A DNA stretch of 64,000 nt, taken from positions 30,407,001 to 30,471,000 of the forward strand of contig CAIIXF020000012.1 in assembly GCA_903813345.2 (NCBI GenBank), given 5' to 3'. Under the pieces are notes generated by a model. That model was not told the origin of the DNA. It did no database searches and worked only from the letters and a program-made list of their open reading frames with translations. The stretch comes from Owenia fusiformis. Its lineage: Eukaryota; Annelida; Polychaeta; Sabellida; Oweniidae. Of this stretch, positions 9,606 to 22,750 are shown piece by piece (position 1 is the stretch's first letter; every line of letters begins with the position of its first letter). The position numbers were made by a program, and so were the translations under genes.

Positions 9606-12600
9606 TATAGCATTGGTAGGCTGTAACCATCACCGTGTTTAGATTGTAAATTTAACGTTATGATTGGTTAAAAAGATTAGCTTCCATGCTGGTCTAGCTC
9701 TCAGTTGGATAGCATACCCTACTCCTATAAAAAATATATACATTATTTGCTTAGACACAGTATATTATTGCTATAAAATATTTAATTAGTTTAATTAGTT
9801 TGATTAATCTATTCAAAGTTTCCCATGGCAATTTCGACCACCTTTGTTATCTAAAATTGAATAATAACCGGTTTTAAAATGCCATGTAATCTCATGTATA
9901 ACTTACATAGGCTTGTGTATGATATTCGTACTTCCACAGGATGATCATCGTAGACTATATCCTCTAGTCTGAATTTTTTTTGAATTTGGAATGAAAATAT
10001 TCAGGCTATAGGCAACATATGTTAAAATATGGGATTGAAAATTATTTGTTTACACAGGAAGTGCCATTCAAAATGGCCGATTGGGTAAATTAATTTGCAT
10101 ATTTGTTACTTCTCCTAGCTTTATTTCCATTTGACAATATCCTGTGTTACTTTTTATAGCATTTAATTGTACCTTACTACTTAATTGAATTGTTATAATG
10201 CTTATTTTTGAAAGTGAAGTTTCCTAAAATTGATAATTGTGTGCAGGAAATTTCCTGTTTTTTCCCACAGGAGAGACATAATGATCAATAGACTGAATTC
10301 TCAGGAAATTCAGTCTATTGGATATAGACTAATGTCATCGTCTATTATAATCATGAATCTACATGAGACACTAATAGCAGTTCATCGCTTAACGGAAATG
10401 GTGAATTTAGTGGTCCTAGTTCTAGCGCACTATTGGAAACATTCTCTTTTTTCAAATATCAGTATTTTATATGTGAGTTTTATTCGAAGGGGTAACCTGA
10501 CATTGACCTTTGGGAAATAGTAGCAGGTTTTACCTGTTTAACAGTTCACTGACTCTCTTTCGTTGACTAAGTTCACTTATATAACACCAATGAGGATTGG
10601 CAGCCATTTTCAAACTCGATCCTTCGTTGCCTGCAGTGGAACAATTCAGCAAAAATATTTTTATAAGGGTTTCTTTTGACCAAGTATTTCGTTATGAGAT
10701 GGTCATTACGAGTATTGTAGTAATATTCAAACTTCCTTAGCAATTGTAGTTTTCAAGATATAAGTGATTTTGTTTGTGTACGCCAGGAAACGGAGTATCG
10801 AGTTTAAATAACGGCTTCCAATCCTCCTTGCTTAACATTAAATAAGATAACATAAAATAAAATATTACTGTCTAACGAGGGACACTTTTGTTATAAGGGA
10901 TGATGCTGGGATTCTACTATACAGCTGAGTTACCCGGATAGAATAAAATAAGTGAGATATATGTTTCTGATTTAACAGATCTAGACTGGAAATAATGGTC
11001 TAGTGATTTGCTGGCCAAGACCAGCTTGCTTCAAATTCAATGTTTTTGTGCCAAATTACAAAAAGGGGAAACACCTTAAAACTTGACAATGAAATATATA
11101 ACTTACACGAACACAGATTTCTATACATGATAAACCGGTTTTATACTCACTCAATTCAGGTCACATACATGTTTAGGCCAGGCAAATGGGTTCATAAGAG
11201 GCCCACACAGACCCAAAAATTGCAACAGTTTTTTAAATTAGTATTATATTATGTATTTTAATATAAGTTGAAAAACATGCCAAAATTGTATAGAAATGTT
11301 TGCAATGGACAAATGTGAAAAGACCATGTGCGGTATGGCAAGTGATTTTAGACGGTCATATCTTTCACCATGAGTACTTTCTGGGCATAAATACTCTTTA
11401 TTAAAACAATATGTTTTCTTTCAAGTGATGTACCCGTGATGATAAAAATATCAATTAAACAATTCGAAAAATTATGAATAGGGACCCCATGTCAACAAAA
11501 TTTCAAAATATTGAACCTATTTACTCAAAAGAGGATCTCCCTTTTCTGATTTTTATTGCATGACAAGAATATTTAACAAGGGGTCTAAAACATCTTCAAA
11601 AATCAAATTAGTATTGAAAGTCTAGTTTTGAAGATATCATTTTCCATGACCAAAATTATGCTGTAAACAATGGATAGCACGGGTTTTCCTATGGGATAAT
11701 AACATGGGATGTAGTTTTTAACTTTATAACGCATTTAAATACCCGTCTCCTTTTCAGAAATTGTTAATTTAATGTAGAGGAGACTTTTAATATGTTTTAA
11801 TTGAGAAAAACGAGATCCTCTTTTTTGAAAATAAGCCTTACTTTTTTCAAAAAAAGTGACAAGGTGGGGTCCTAATCCATAATTTTTCAGAGAGTTGGAT
11901 TGATATTTTAGTATCATGGGGACTTCACAACATATTGTTTTAATAAAACCCACTGCATTTGTGGCCAGCAAGTACTCATGGTGAAAGATATGACTGTCTA
12001 AAATCACTTGCCATTCTGCACGTGGCCCTTTCACTCCCGAAGGTACTGTCGACATTTTTGCCTACTTCACTTGTTCAGAATCTCATACTTAATGCTCATC
12101 TTCAATTCAAATTATCTATTTTGTATTCAAATATTATCTCTTTTTATACATTGCTAATTGTTCTATAAATTATTCTCTTTCATTTGACATAGATATTATG
12201 TATTTCTTTTATGTATGTGAGATTATCATAGAAATTCATTGTCTTATTTTTATAATAAATGTCAAATGTGTATATTATGTAACTTGTACGAAATTTATGC
12301 AGTTTAACCAAATCTTCTTGTTTTTGACTACATTGGTGGCAGTGGTATTTTTCTTCTAATTTTGCTGTGTTGTTGTTTGCTGTTTATTTCTGCTGATTTG
12401 CTGACTTTTGCTGATTGTTGCAGACATGCCATCACAGTCAGTGGATAGGTCAAAATACATTTCTGTAGAGATTTATTCTCTATTCATTTCAACTTTTGAC
12501 TATTACATTTTCTATAACTCAATTTCACAAGGGGATAAGTTGGTTTTCTGCCCATGTGGTTTACAAAAATTGAAAAAATCCTATATTTAAAAACAGTACC

Positions 12601-12607
12601 ACCTTAA
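9606..12607. other. Duplicated backbone, mostly repeats
   Basis: Matches 45,706-48,750. It holds a perfect 13-bp hairpin (10,287-10,299 with 10,307-10,319, 7-nt loop) preserved in both copies, and the inverted-repeat element at 11,320-12,055. No spliced gene is recognised; the ORF at 10,230-10,520 is broken by a stop in copy 2 and is not supported. Confidence 0.6.
11320..12055. mobile_element. Foldback/MITE-like inverted repeat
   Basis: The left arm (about 11,325-11,560) is an imperfect inverted copy of the right arm (about 11,800-12,035). Both contain GGCAAGTGATTTTAGAC followed by the word for a TTTCACCATGAGTACTT box. The minus-strand ORF at 11,735-12,055 (106 codons) reappears as 109 codons at 47,853-48,182. 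It is largely encoded by the right arm, so I treat it as part of the repeat and not as a host gene. Confidence 0.6.
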
Positions 12608-13110
12608 AGCCCCCGATAAATCGGGCTACGTATACCGCCGTATTTACATTAGGGGATTAGAAGAGTTTATTTTTTACTTAGGTATGGAAGCAATATCAAT
12701 ATTAGGCCTTCATGCATGTACTCGTGTGTACAATTAGCATGCCATTCAATATTATATAAGCCAGGCTATTGAAGTACAACATAATGTACACTATTTATGT
12801 GTATACTACATGGAAATACAATTCCCTGGGAAACAACACACAAATACTTTTTATATGTTCAAAATGAGTCATTTGATTGAAGCATACACTTAATACCTTC
12901 ATATATAAACATCTAATAGTATATCTAATAGTTATTTTCAATTCCAATGTTGAAACTTGCCTGGTTACGATTATACGGGAAATCAACACGGGACTATAGT
13001 TGTACACCTTCCTGGCTTACCTCTGAAGCCTGTACCCTGTAATCTCTTTATATATGTTAGCGAGAGCGCTGCGCCTGCGCAGTTTTAAATTTTGGCGCGT
13101 ACCACCTTAA
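12596..13110. mobile_element. 491-bp insertion with 12-bp target duplication
   Basis: GTACCACCTTAA occurs at 12,596-12,607 and 13,099-13,110 and brackets 12,608-13,098. In copy 2 the corresponding site (about 48,740-48,752) has the word once, with the last base changed. The insert has no TIRs, no poly(A) tail and no ORF. Its left end AGCCCCCGATAAA resembles the left end of the TTAA element at 22,751, and its right end, inverted, resembles 22,815-22,855. Confidence 0.7.
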
Positions 13111-13763
13111 GGACTGTAAAAAATAGTTTGCACTTTTTAAATATGAACTCACAAAAACCAAACATGTCATTAACTGACGTCTCTGATCATGAGCTACATG
13201 TGAACACGTCTCAATTTTTACTTGAATCTCTTGGAGCTACTGTTGGGGTGTCCAACAAGCCGGAGAAAAGTTCTGTGGACAAAAGATGAAATTTTGGTCA
13301 TTGTTCAGTAGAGAGTTAGATCGAAGGGGGGGGCATCACACATCAGTTACCTAGTACCTTGGTTTACATTCTACGATTGTCAGTAGGCGAAATACACATA
13401 TGTCCAAATTATTCATGTCAACTAGGCAGGCTGGGTACCCACCAAAAGTCGCCATCTTTGGTGGTCCCAGGAAAACGCTTAGATCTTTCTGAGTGAATTA
13501 ATGTCGATAAAGAGTTATTTTATATGGTTTATATAATCCGAAAGTCTTCTAAATTAATCCATGTACTTATATATCCACATAAATCGTTAGTAACGGCCTA
13601 TTTGCATAGACTGATATTTTGCCAGAGCCTTTGTTTACATAAACCTGTTTGCTAACTGCCATCTATACTGACCTATCTATACTGATGGTTTTAATATAAT
13701 TTAAAATTTTGATAATCAGTAACATACAGTAGTTTCGAAGTTTATATCTAAATGAGAAGTTAA

Positions 13764-15382
13764 TAGAGAGGTTAAACTACACGTATAAATGCAAACCATG
13801 AACCTGAACGCGTAAGTCACGCTCAAGTACACGTTTAAGAAAATTTTCTGTTAAGCTACATGTCTGAAACCATGTCAGTGGACGTGGAGCTATATTATGT
13901 GGTGACTGTTTGTTAAGGTCATGTCTCTATGGTGTAATGGATAGCACTTCGGACTCAAGTCCGTTAGGCCTTGATTCGAATCTAGTCGCATTAAAACATT
14001 TTTTTTTTACTTTTGCTTTATTTCATATTCAACCACAATTAAAGAGTTCAGTGCACATTTCCATTATGATTTCCCCATGAACAAAATGAATCATTTTAGG
14101 TGTAATATGAAGAATACAATGTCACATAAAACTTTGGAAAATATTTAAGCGTTTGGACCCACATGGGCTGAGGTTGAGGTCATTAAGTTCAGCAAGGGTA
14201 TATTGACTTGACATTGGATGTGTTCTATTGACTTAACACGTGGATACCAACAGGTTCAAATGGAGGCCATTGGTTTCTATTGATTTTCACAAAAATACCT
14301 GAAATACACTATGACCTGAATCGATTGCAAATTAAATAAACGACTTCACAATATGACACAAATGGTATATCACATCAGATGTGCAAATATAAAGTTTGCA
14401 ATCGATTCAGGTTATACTTCAAATTAAAAGATTATACATATTTTCATCATTTTTTCCTACAAAATGGCTATAGAAAAATGCTTCAAAAGCAACTTTTACA
14501 CTTATGAAATCCCATACAACTTTGTAAATTCAAAGATTATACTGTTTTGTTTCATTAATTAATAACATATTTGGATAAGATGTAGGGATGTGTAGGATGC
14601 AAATGGATTTTGACAGACACAAAAAGACTTCCTGGTTTGGCATCTCTACCCCTGTACACTTTATGATAGAATATTGGCCCAAATAAGTGGCCCATTCATC
14701 AATACAGTGCTGAATATAGGTCAACAAGATACTAGTGTACATATAAATGTAATAATAAAAGCAGTATATTTATTTTGCAAAATCACATGAATTTATTTTT
14801 GTTCATGGGGAGATCATAATGGCCGGAGAGCGCACTAGATCCTTTCTTGCCCTGGTTGTCATTTCATTTCTTTTAGTATACATATTGTACTAAGCTCTGG
14901 CTATCAAATTGGCCATGCCTTTTTATATCGTACGGAATGAACAAACTATCACATTTGAAGTTGTCATTTACCCATTAATATGTATTATTATTTCCAATTA
15001 AGGATTGGGGTTTAGCAATGTAACAAGCAAGATTGTCTGTATCAAATATGGGCTCCCGGGCCATACTAGAACATAGCTTAAATCAATCACGTATTGAGCG
15101 ACGTGTAATCACTCATCTACACGTAAAAAACCTGTAACTTTCACGCTTACCTATAGAAAGTAGACTAATCTGACGTCATTTTCCTGCGCGCGCATAGAAG
15201 TACACGTTCATGCTTTGTTTGAATACGCGTCTGTAAATTGCACGAATATGATAAATCTCATGTAAAAACCTGTAAACTTCACGTTGGCCCACAGGAAATA
15301 AATAAATCTGACGTCATTTATCTGCGCGCGCTTTGAAGTTCACGTTCGAGTTTTGTTAAATACGTGTAGCTTAACCTCTCTA
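13764..15382. mobile_element. 1.6-kb TIR element, absent from copy 2
   Basis: The ends read TAGAGAGGTTAAACTACACG and, inverted, TAGAGAGGTTAAGCTACACG, with one mismatch in 20 bp. Copy 2 (about 50,458) goes straight across. The exact target duplication is unclear, because at most one T is shared after mutation. The right part contains two tandem degenerate copies of a roughly 130-bp subrepeat, each with TGACGTCATT followed by CTGCGCGCGC. No transposase ORF is present, so it is non-autonomous. Confidence 0.75.
13923..13992 (+). ncRNA. tRNA-like RNA polymerase III unit (tRNA pseudogene)
   Basis: Contains an A-box-like TGGTGTAATGG (13,930-13,940), an anticodon-arm-like CGGACTCAAGTCCG, a B-box-like GATTCGAATC (13,973-13,982) and a ten-T run at 13,999-14,008 that would stop Pol III. 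The acceptor stem does not pair, the anticodon loop is one base short and the T stem is mismatched, so it is not a working tRNA. The D-arm resembles tRNA-Gln. It sits inside the 1.6-kb TIR element. Confidence 0.5.
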
Positions 15383-15831
15383 GTGTTGCCTAAACCAAAA
15401 ATGTCTGAAAAGTGATTCTAAGCTGAAAATATGCTCTTAACTAGATTTAAAAGAGTGTAAAGGCAGAATCAGACCTATGGGGGTGACAAAATTACAAGCA
15501 TCATGTTCAATTGACCTACCAATCTGTTCCTTAAAATCTCAAATACAAAATCTCTCAAAAGATCTTTGATATATAATAAATTGTGGTGAAGTTAAATGGA
15601 TTCAAGGTGCAAAAATGGGTGAAATATGTGTAAATTCTCCCAAATAATAAGAATGGTAACCAATCTTATAGAAAATAACACATAATTGTAAAAATCTTTC
15701 GTTTTCCTGAAATAAAGTTTGCACTTTGGGGATTTTTAGGAAATAGACATGAAAGGAATGACATAACCCAGGATTTTTTTTAAATTGAATCAATTTTTTG
15801 TTAGGCTTCACTGCTCTGATTCTCTCTTTAA

Positions 15832-16662
15832 AGGCCCCATATAAAGTTTAAACCACTTTGGCTTATATTGTAGTCTTACCCAATGTTATCAAAGTGTGAT
15901 ATGTGAAACTTTTTTTTTAATTTCAAAAAGTGGTTTTTGATAGACTTTTTGTTCCAAAATTTGTGAATTTATTTAAAACCAACTTTTAGAGGTCACTCAT
16001 ATCTTCTAATTAGCCACAATTCATACCAATGCATAGCATTTATCCTCCCATGTTTTTTGCCGAAAAAATTAAGAAAATCGGTTCATAAATAAGCGAGAAA
16101 TGAACTTATCAGTGCATGAAAATGGTTCTGAGAAAAATGCATTTCAAAATTTCAGTTCTCATAGAAACCAATAGTACAATGAAATCTAAAACATAATTTA
16201 TTCTTCCTTTTAACCTGGTTAGACAATCAACATTGGTTTTTTATGAAAGTCTAACATATTTAGAAAAGATTGACATCGAAAAAAAAATTTCAATTTTTTT
16301 CAAAAAGTTTTTGGTACCTTAGTGACATCACTAATGTTTCAAAATATTTTTGATATGCTAAAACATTGAAGTGGCCCATTAAATATGGCATTTTATTATT
16401 GAAATAGTGTGTCCTTTGTTCAACCTTTGCATTGGTGTTAAAAAGATAATCTTTTTTGAAATGCATTAAGAAATATTTGATGATTAAGAAATTTCAACTA
16501 TTTTTGAAAAATGGCGGGAAATTTGAATATTTGATAAATGAAATGCTCACAACTTTTTTTGCAAAATTTTTTTTTTGTTCAAAATTCTCTAAAATCACTT
16601 TTGAGTCCTGATCAATAGTAAATGAATGATAAAAAAATATTTTCAAACTTTAGACGGGGACT
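15832..16662. mobile_element. 831-bp TTAA-flanked MITE
   Basis: TTAA at 15,828-15,831 and 16,663-16,666 flanks termini AGGCCCCATATAAAGTTT and (inverted) AGTCCCCGTCTAAAGTTT. It has no ORF and many A/T homopolymers. TTAA duplication is typical of piggyBac and Kolobok elements. Copy 2 lacks this whole region, but its breakpoints (15,803-16,840) lie outside the element, so copy 2 probably suffered a deletion. Confidence 0.65.
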
Positions 16663-17063
16663 TTAAGACCGCCTCTTTTCCATATAAGGAATGTTGACGA
16701 AAGTAACACTCTTAGAATACAATAATATTTTTATAACATACTGGCGTAGCGTCATTTACGCATAAAAATACGAGAGATCTCGTTGGCTATAAATGAACCA
16801 TTACAAAAAGGGAGGGTTTCTATGCTACATGATTTATCTACAAATATTAGTAAAACAATCAATTTCCATTTATCAGGATGACAAAAAATGCTTATAATTG
16901 TTATTCTTATAATTTATTATGATTCAAAAATAGTCGCATTTTGGGGGTCACACTATTACATTTCTTCATCTTAGCCTCATATTAAAAAATCAATTTTAAG
17001 AGTTGCTCAGTTAACGTTTTTGTGGCAGTTTACTTTCAATGCATCTTATTTTAAAAATTCAAA
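16663..17063. other. Duplicated backbone, no gene seen
   Basis: From about 16,840 it matches copy 2 at 50,871-51,100. AT-rich, without ORFs or motifs of note. Confidence 0.5.
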
Positions 17064-17365
17064 GGATGATTCTCGGTTTGGAGAACGAAGTTCATCACTC
17101 TAATTGAGCGCTATCCCTGCTTCGGACAAATTTGATTTTTTTACATAATATAGATTTGAATGTCTTCTTTTGAATAGACATAAATTAATTTGGGTAATAT
17201 TTCTAGATTTTCCATAAAAAATTACTAGTGAACCACCCAACGTCGCTTCTATGATTCGTACCACTTTTTTAACTTGATGTATTGCATATTTTCGTGGGTC
17301 GATTTAAAAAAAAATACAAACGACGTATACATGAATATGTCATAAGCATATCGTGAGATTATTGT

Positions 17366-20295
17366 TAGATTAGGTTTGCTATAAGTGACTTTAAAACAAA
17401 AAAATAAAAAACATTAGTTCACGTGTTAAAGTTCCATTGACCGTGACATCAAGGAAAATTGAGCTTTTTGTCATCAGACATCTTTATAGATGGAACTAGC
17501 TATGTACTACATTTTCAAATACACTCACATAGAACATATCTAAGATGTTCTTTTCATTCGGAAGTTACATTAAAATATCAATTGCAATAGCCGCCTGTTT
17601 TTAACATCCCTTTGTCACTCATCCCTTAATTATCTCTGTGTATCCATTCTGATACTCATAGCATCTTTCTGTTTCACCTGAAACATCTCAGGGCTGAGAA
17701 GAAATGAGATGTCATGGTTTATCATGATGCTGTGTATCTTATACTTGTGTGTGTTCGATTTTGATAGCACCCGAGTGCAACCTAAGGAGCACATACAATA
17801 CATTTTGTGTATGCCCAGTCTGGTCTTATATCTGCCTGCTCCGAGGAATTTTGGTGGCGATTTTTTGATTTTTGTAATAGCCTACTACATAGCATCTCTT
17901 GTGCGCGTAAATCCCAATGTTTTGAAATAGAAAATAGAGACTCAATTCTATATCGATAGTTTCACAGATGAGGGTAGCGAATGGGCGCAGCTTTGACGAT
18001 CAACGAATGATATAACGATATCACGGATTTCACCGAATGTTATATTCATCCCTAAATAGCTTATTTATTAAGTCTTAAGATCCTTGTGATGTTTCTATTC
18101 ATTGCAGTGACTCTGAAATTGCTGTGCCAGATATTACGTCACAGCGACTCATTTTCCAACATTTAAGCATTTAACTAAATAATTGAAATATAATTATTAA
18201 AGAATGAGGACCTTGTGTTTCACTCTGGAGGAGGGGGGCCATGTCTCGGCTAGTTGTGCATTAACGTTTGATACTCTTTTGTGGATAAAAATAATGAATA
18301 TATGTTAACGTAGCACTAAGCAGATACTTTTAAAGAATATAGTTACACTTAAAGAATAGGTCCAACGAATATATATTGAATATAGGACTCGTTTGATGAA
18401 CGATCGTTGTAATAATTCTAATAAACCTATAGAAATGAATCAACGATTAAAGTGCTTAATTCGGTAATTTCTGTTTATTTTTTCTCACTGCAGTAGATTA
18501 AACAGATATTGGTAAGTAAAAATAGTATTCCAACAGACTCTTAACTCATTCTATTTGTTCATTAGTGGCAAAATAAGATTTCCCGGGAAAAAACATGACG
18601 TCACGAACAGAACCGGTTATGGATTTTTATCGGCAATGCGTTATGCAACTCGAATGTAAATTCAAAAGTGTTCATGTTATACCGTGTTCTGATTGGCCAG
18701 AAAGGAGTAACACTTACCGAAATCACCTCATGGTTCAATGCCTTTTGGTTACAAAATTTTAGACGCCTTATGTTAGGTAATACTATCAACTGAGCGTGTT
18801 TATTTTCTATATTGTGTTCTGACTGGCCAGAAAGTAATTCTGCATGACTAGCTATGTGAAAACGTACCGCTGGGTCGGAGGCTCTAATTTAGGTATTATT
18901 TTTTGGGGTTTATCGGAGGAAAAAACGTGACTCCAAAGTAGTCATCTCTGAATCAATTCCTCACTTCAATGAATGCAGTTGCAATCAATTACACTAACAT
19001 TTTATAAGCACGTTCGGAGATTATGAACTCCAACAACATATTCTAAACCCGTCCTGTTCGTGATGTCATGATAGAGATTTGAAATTGTGTTCCCGATTTT
19101 GAACATTAAATTTCACATTTATAAAAATGTTTACAAGAACGGTTCGACATGTTAGTGGTATTTAGAACGTGTATAAACTGTATTTTGACCCCATGAGCAT
19201 CGAACAGACACTTTAAGTTAATTGAAAGACTTCGTGTTCAAGTTAGCTGAATTTCGTGTAACTTAACTCTGTTATGTTTCTAGATTTTACTTGTGGAGAA
19301 CAGAAATCATAATCACAATCGTATTTTAAGGCAAATAGGCCATGCATATGCTTTGAGTTACACGGTGAATGATCAAATTAACATATTTTGGATGTTGAAT
19401 TTCATTTCAAGTTCATTCGAATTTTACGCATTATCCAATAAAATTAATGTATACTGTCTAGGCTGAGACTAACATATATATGTTATTTAATGTATTTAAT
19501 ATACAGGATATATCTGAGAAGGTTATACATGTATAATATATCTACAAGAGGAACAGTGGGGACCGAGGGTTGATATATTACCTTTACCTGTCGAAAATCG
19601 GGCATTTAATAACTGATTTATTTGTAAATTATGAGGATTAGATACGCATTGAATGTAAGTTATTGAGGTGTTAGAAAAACAAACTTACAAACAAACCACC
19701 GAGTTTAGACATATTATTACATGTATTGTCCTATTATCAAATCATATATTGTGTTCTATTTCTAAAACGTTAACAGTTTATGGTGTACAATAAAACTATT
19801 ACTATGAACCACTTTGATACATTTAGACATAAAATATCAAGTTACTCATCAGCCAACAAATCACAAAATATCGAAAAATGAAAAATACGAGGTACTTGTT
19901 CACTCAAATCTTGCAGTCAATTGGTAATGTATGTTATATAAATAGTATATAACATATATAATGTATATTATATAAATAGTTCGCAAAGTAAATGAGCAAA
20001 AGCGTAACATTTGTATGTAGCATGCTTCATAAAACAAGTCAGCGTGCATTTTGTTCCTGGCACTGATTGGTTAATAAGTGAATACAATTCGTTGAATGCA
20101 CGATGCACTCACAAGATTAGCAGCTGGGAAAGGCTATTCAACAAAAAGTACGCTTTCGTACTCATAAAAGGATTACCCTTTTACAACTTTGACAACTTTG
20201 AAGCATGAACTTAGAAATGTACTTACTGTTACTGTTACCCTGTGGATCCCAGGGTTTTGATATGTTCTGCGAAGTCATGCAAGGAAAGACCATAT
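17366..20295. other. Interior of the 7.4-kb element, no gene seen
   Basis: AT-rich sequence without supported ORFs. A short motif with GTTCTGATTGGCCAGAAAG occurs near 18,685 and, slightly changed, near 18,815. There is a CRE-like TGACGTCA at about 18,597 and an (AT)-rich direct repeat at 19,930-19,985. Confidence 0.5.
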
Positions 20296-20675
20296 AGTCC
20301 ATTTGTCATTTTCTGAACGTATGAATATTTAAAAGTATGATGTTTTTCTGTGTAAATACTATCATTAGGGATTATTGGAGTGATTTAGCTGGGTTGCCAA
20401 AAAATAACTTTGGGGAAAATTTTGGTATCTATTACCATAGTAACATACCAGCAGGTATATGGTGGTATCCCAACGCTAAGTCAATAGTCAACGCCATGTT
20501 AAGCGATTGCACCCCTCCCTAATCAGCCTATATAATTTTTTCCCCAAACAAACTTTTTCGGCAACCCAGTTAAATCACTTTAGAAAACCCTTATTATCAT
20601 AAATCGACCATAAAACATCGTACTTTTAACAAATTCTAGGTTCACTTTTGGATGTATAGGGGTGACAAATGGACT
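20296..20675. mobile_element. Palindromic MITE nested in the 7.4-kb element
   Basis: The arms run inward from AGTCCATTTGTCA (20,296) and its complement ending at 20,675. They pair for roughly 140 bp with mismatches and include a second well-matched block, TGGGTTGCC followed by GGGGAAAA. The ORF spanning the centre is an accident of the palindrome. Confidence 0.6.
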
Positions 20676-20802
20676 AATATACTAAAAGTATATGCCAGCT
20701 AGTCATATCTGTGACACTTTTGTATGATATGTATTCCACTTTGAACCACCATCTATTTCAATATTGTGAAAATATATATTTCCCAAATTATAAAATAAAT
20801 GA

Positions 20803-21605
20803 TCTTGTATTCGCGAATGCCACTAACGCCTGTCGGCTGCCGGATTAACCTACTATTTTATGGGCAATTCATTAAAATATGAATAGAATATTGGCAGGTA
20901 CTTTTAATATTTAAATGAGTTGCCCATAGAAAAGTATGTTAATCCGGTAGATGAAATCTTTCATTCCCAAATCATAGTCTTAGCTTATATTTGCGAATGC
21001 AAATAACGCCTTTCGGCTACCGGATTAACCTTCTATTTCACTGGAGACCCATGTAAATACGAATAGTACCTGCCACTATTCCATTCACATTTAAATGAGT
21101 TAGTCATAGAATACTGGGTTAATCAGGTAACCGAGATGCGTTAGTTGCATTCGCGAATATAAGGTTAGAGTCCATTGCACTGTTTTATTGCGTCAGTAGA
21201 ACCCCAAAAATAAGAAATCGGGAGACCATTGTGCAATAATATATGGAAAAGTAGATTCATATTGTACATGAATGACATTTGTATATTTCAGATTTTCTCG
21301 TTTTTTGTGCAATAAGACTGTGACCTCTTGTAATTTGAAGAATTTCAGCCATGTTAATCTTATTGAAAATAACATGGCAGAGAAGCATCCATATATAAGA
21401 GGCCACACACTTTATAAGCCAAACTAGAAGCAATCCAAGATATACAAATGTCATTCATGTACAATAGGAACATATTTTTCCATATATTATTGCATGATGA
21501 TATTGTGATTTCTTATTTTTTAGGTTTTACTGACGCAATTCAACAGTGAAATGGACTAGCTTGTATTCACGAATGCAAGAAACGCCTGTCGGCTACCGGA
21601 TTAAA
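20803..21605. repeat. Nested inverted and direct repeats, including an AGTCCATT MITE
   Basis: A module with TTCGCGAATGC, AACGCC and CGGATTAACCT occurs at about 20,803-20,850, again at about 20,990-21,035 and, disrupted, at 21,558-21,605. The inverted partner, with GGTTAATC and GCATTCGCGAA, lies at about 21,115-21,160. Inserted between the last two is a 389-bp element (21,169-21,557) with AGTCCATT termini and about 50-bp TIRs. Confidence 0.55.
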
Positions 21606-22750
21606 CTACCTTTGCAATCGTCGGTATTTTAGCGCGGAGATAAATGTTCAATATGACATAAATATTTGATATGACATCGATGAATACTTTCATCATTCTG
21701 GTGGAAATGTCTACCAAACTCCCCTCCCTTGTTCCCCTTCCCCCAAGTAACTTGTTAAGCTAAGTTCACACCAACGGCGCTTTGATGGCGCTTTTAAGCG
21801 GCGTGCAAAGCATAATCAACTGATGTGAATTTCTGAAAATTGTGAATTAAGTTTATATCGAAAAAGCTAAAAATCCTTTGTTCATGTCACTAAAGGTTCG
21901 AAAACGTTATTACATTTTCCAGTTACTTTAGTTACCACAGTTATCCAAGGCTATTTGGGCAAATAAAATCCGTAGTTTGAGTGATCAATTCACGCTCAGC
22001 GATACTGCACGAGGGACATGAAAAGTTGTTTATTTTCCAATAAATCCTGCCATCATTTGGTACATCAAAGAACCTGATTATTGGCTAGATAAATGATGTC
22101 AAAGGTTGTAGGTAGCAATATGTCCATAAAAAAGGATTAACTTATTGCTGAAATTGAAAAAGAACAACCCATGCCATCATCAATCTAGCAAATCCAAAAT
22201 GACTAATGACTCTGTCTAATGGTAACTGAAAAAAGACTGGAAACTTTTATTATATATAGCAACATACTGAACATAATCGATGGTTTCATTTTGGCAATCG
22301 AGGTTTTATTACAGATTCTTATATGATAAACCAAACAGCTTTTACATTTACCAGTCGCTTATGGTAATTAGCCATACATTTCTAGGTATACGTTTTATCG
22401 CAATCGTGTCAAAATATAAATTGTATTGATAAACAGAAAAGAACACAAAAAATCATATACGGGCGCCATTTTTCTAAGGTGTTTCTAAGTGTTGTTTAAT
22501 CTCTCTAGACTATCTCTCATCAACGGCTTATTGGAGATTGGTTGAACAATGAACGTGTTATTTATAGCTATAATAACCACGTTGATCGATGCTTGGGCGA
22601 ATTTTAAGGTTTAAATCAGGAAGAGAGAGGTAGAAAGAGGCGTAATCGTGTGGCAAGTTCCTCACCTCCTACGCACTGAATTGTGTTTCAATTCCCCGTC
22701 CATTCTCCACACCGATTTTTTATTTTTAACTCATTGATGTATCCCTTTAA

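Noticed and set aside
10230-10520. 96-codon plus-strand ORF
   Set aside because: Copy 2 carries a stop (TGA near 46,511) in the matching frame; no conservation as protein.
13092-13289. 65-codon ORF in the duplicated backbone
   Set aside because: The sequence is shared with copy 2 as DNA, but the ATG lies at the edge of the 491-bp insert and there is no domain.
13923-13992. A functional tRNA gene
   Set aside because: The acceptor stem does not pair and the anticodon loop is short; kept only as a tRNA-like pseudogene.
22637-22730. tRNA-derived SINE head (GGCGTAATCG and GTTTCAATTCC boxes)
   Set aside because: The A-box match is poor and no SINE body or tail is recognisable.
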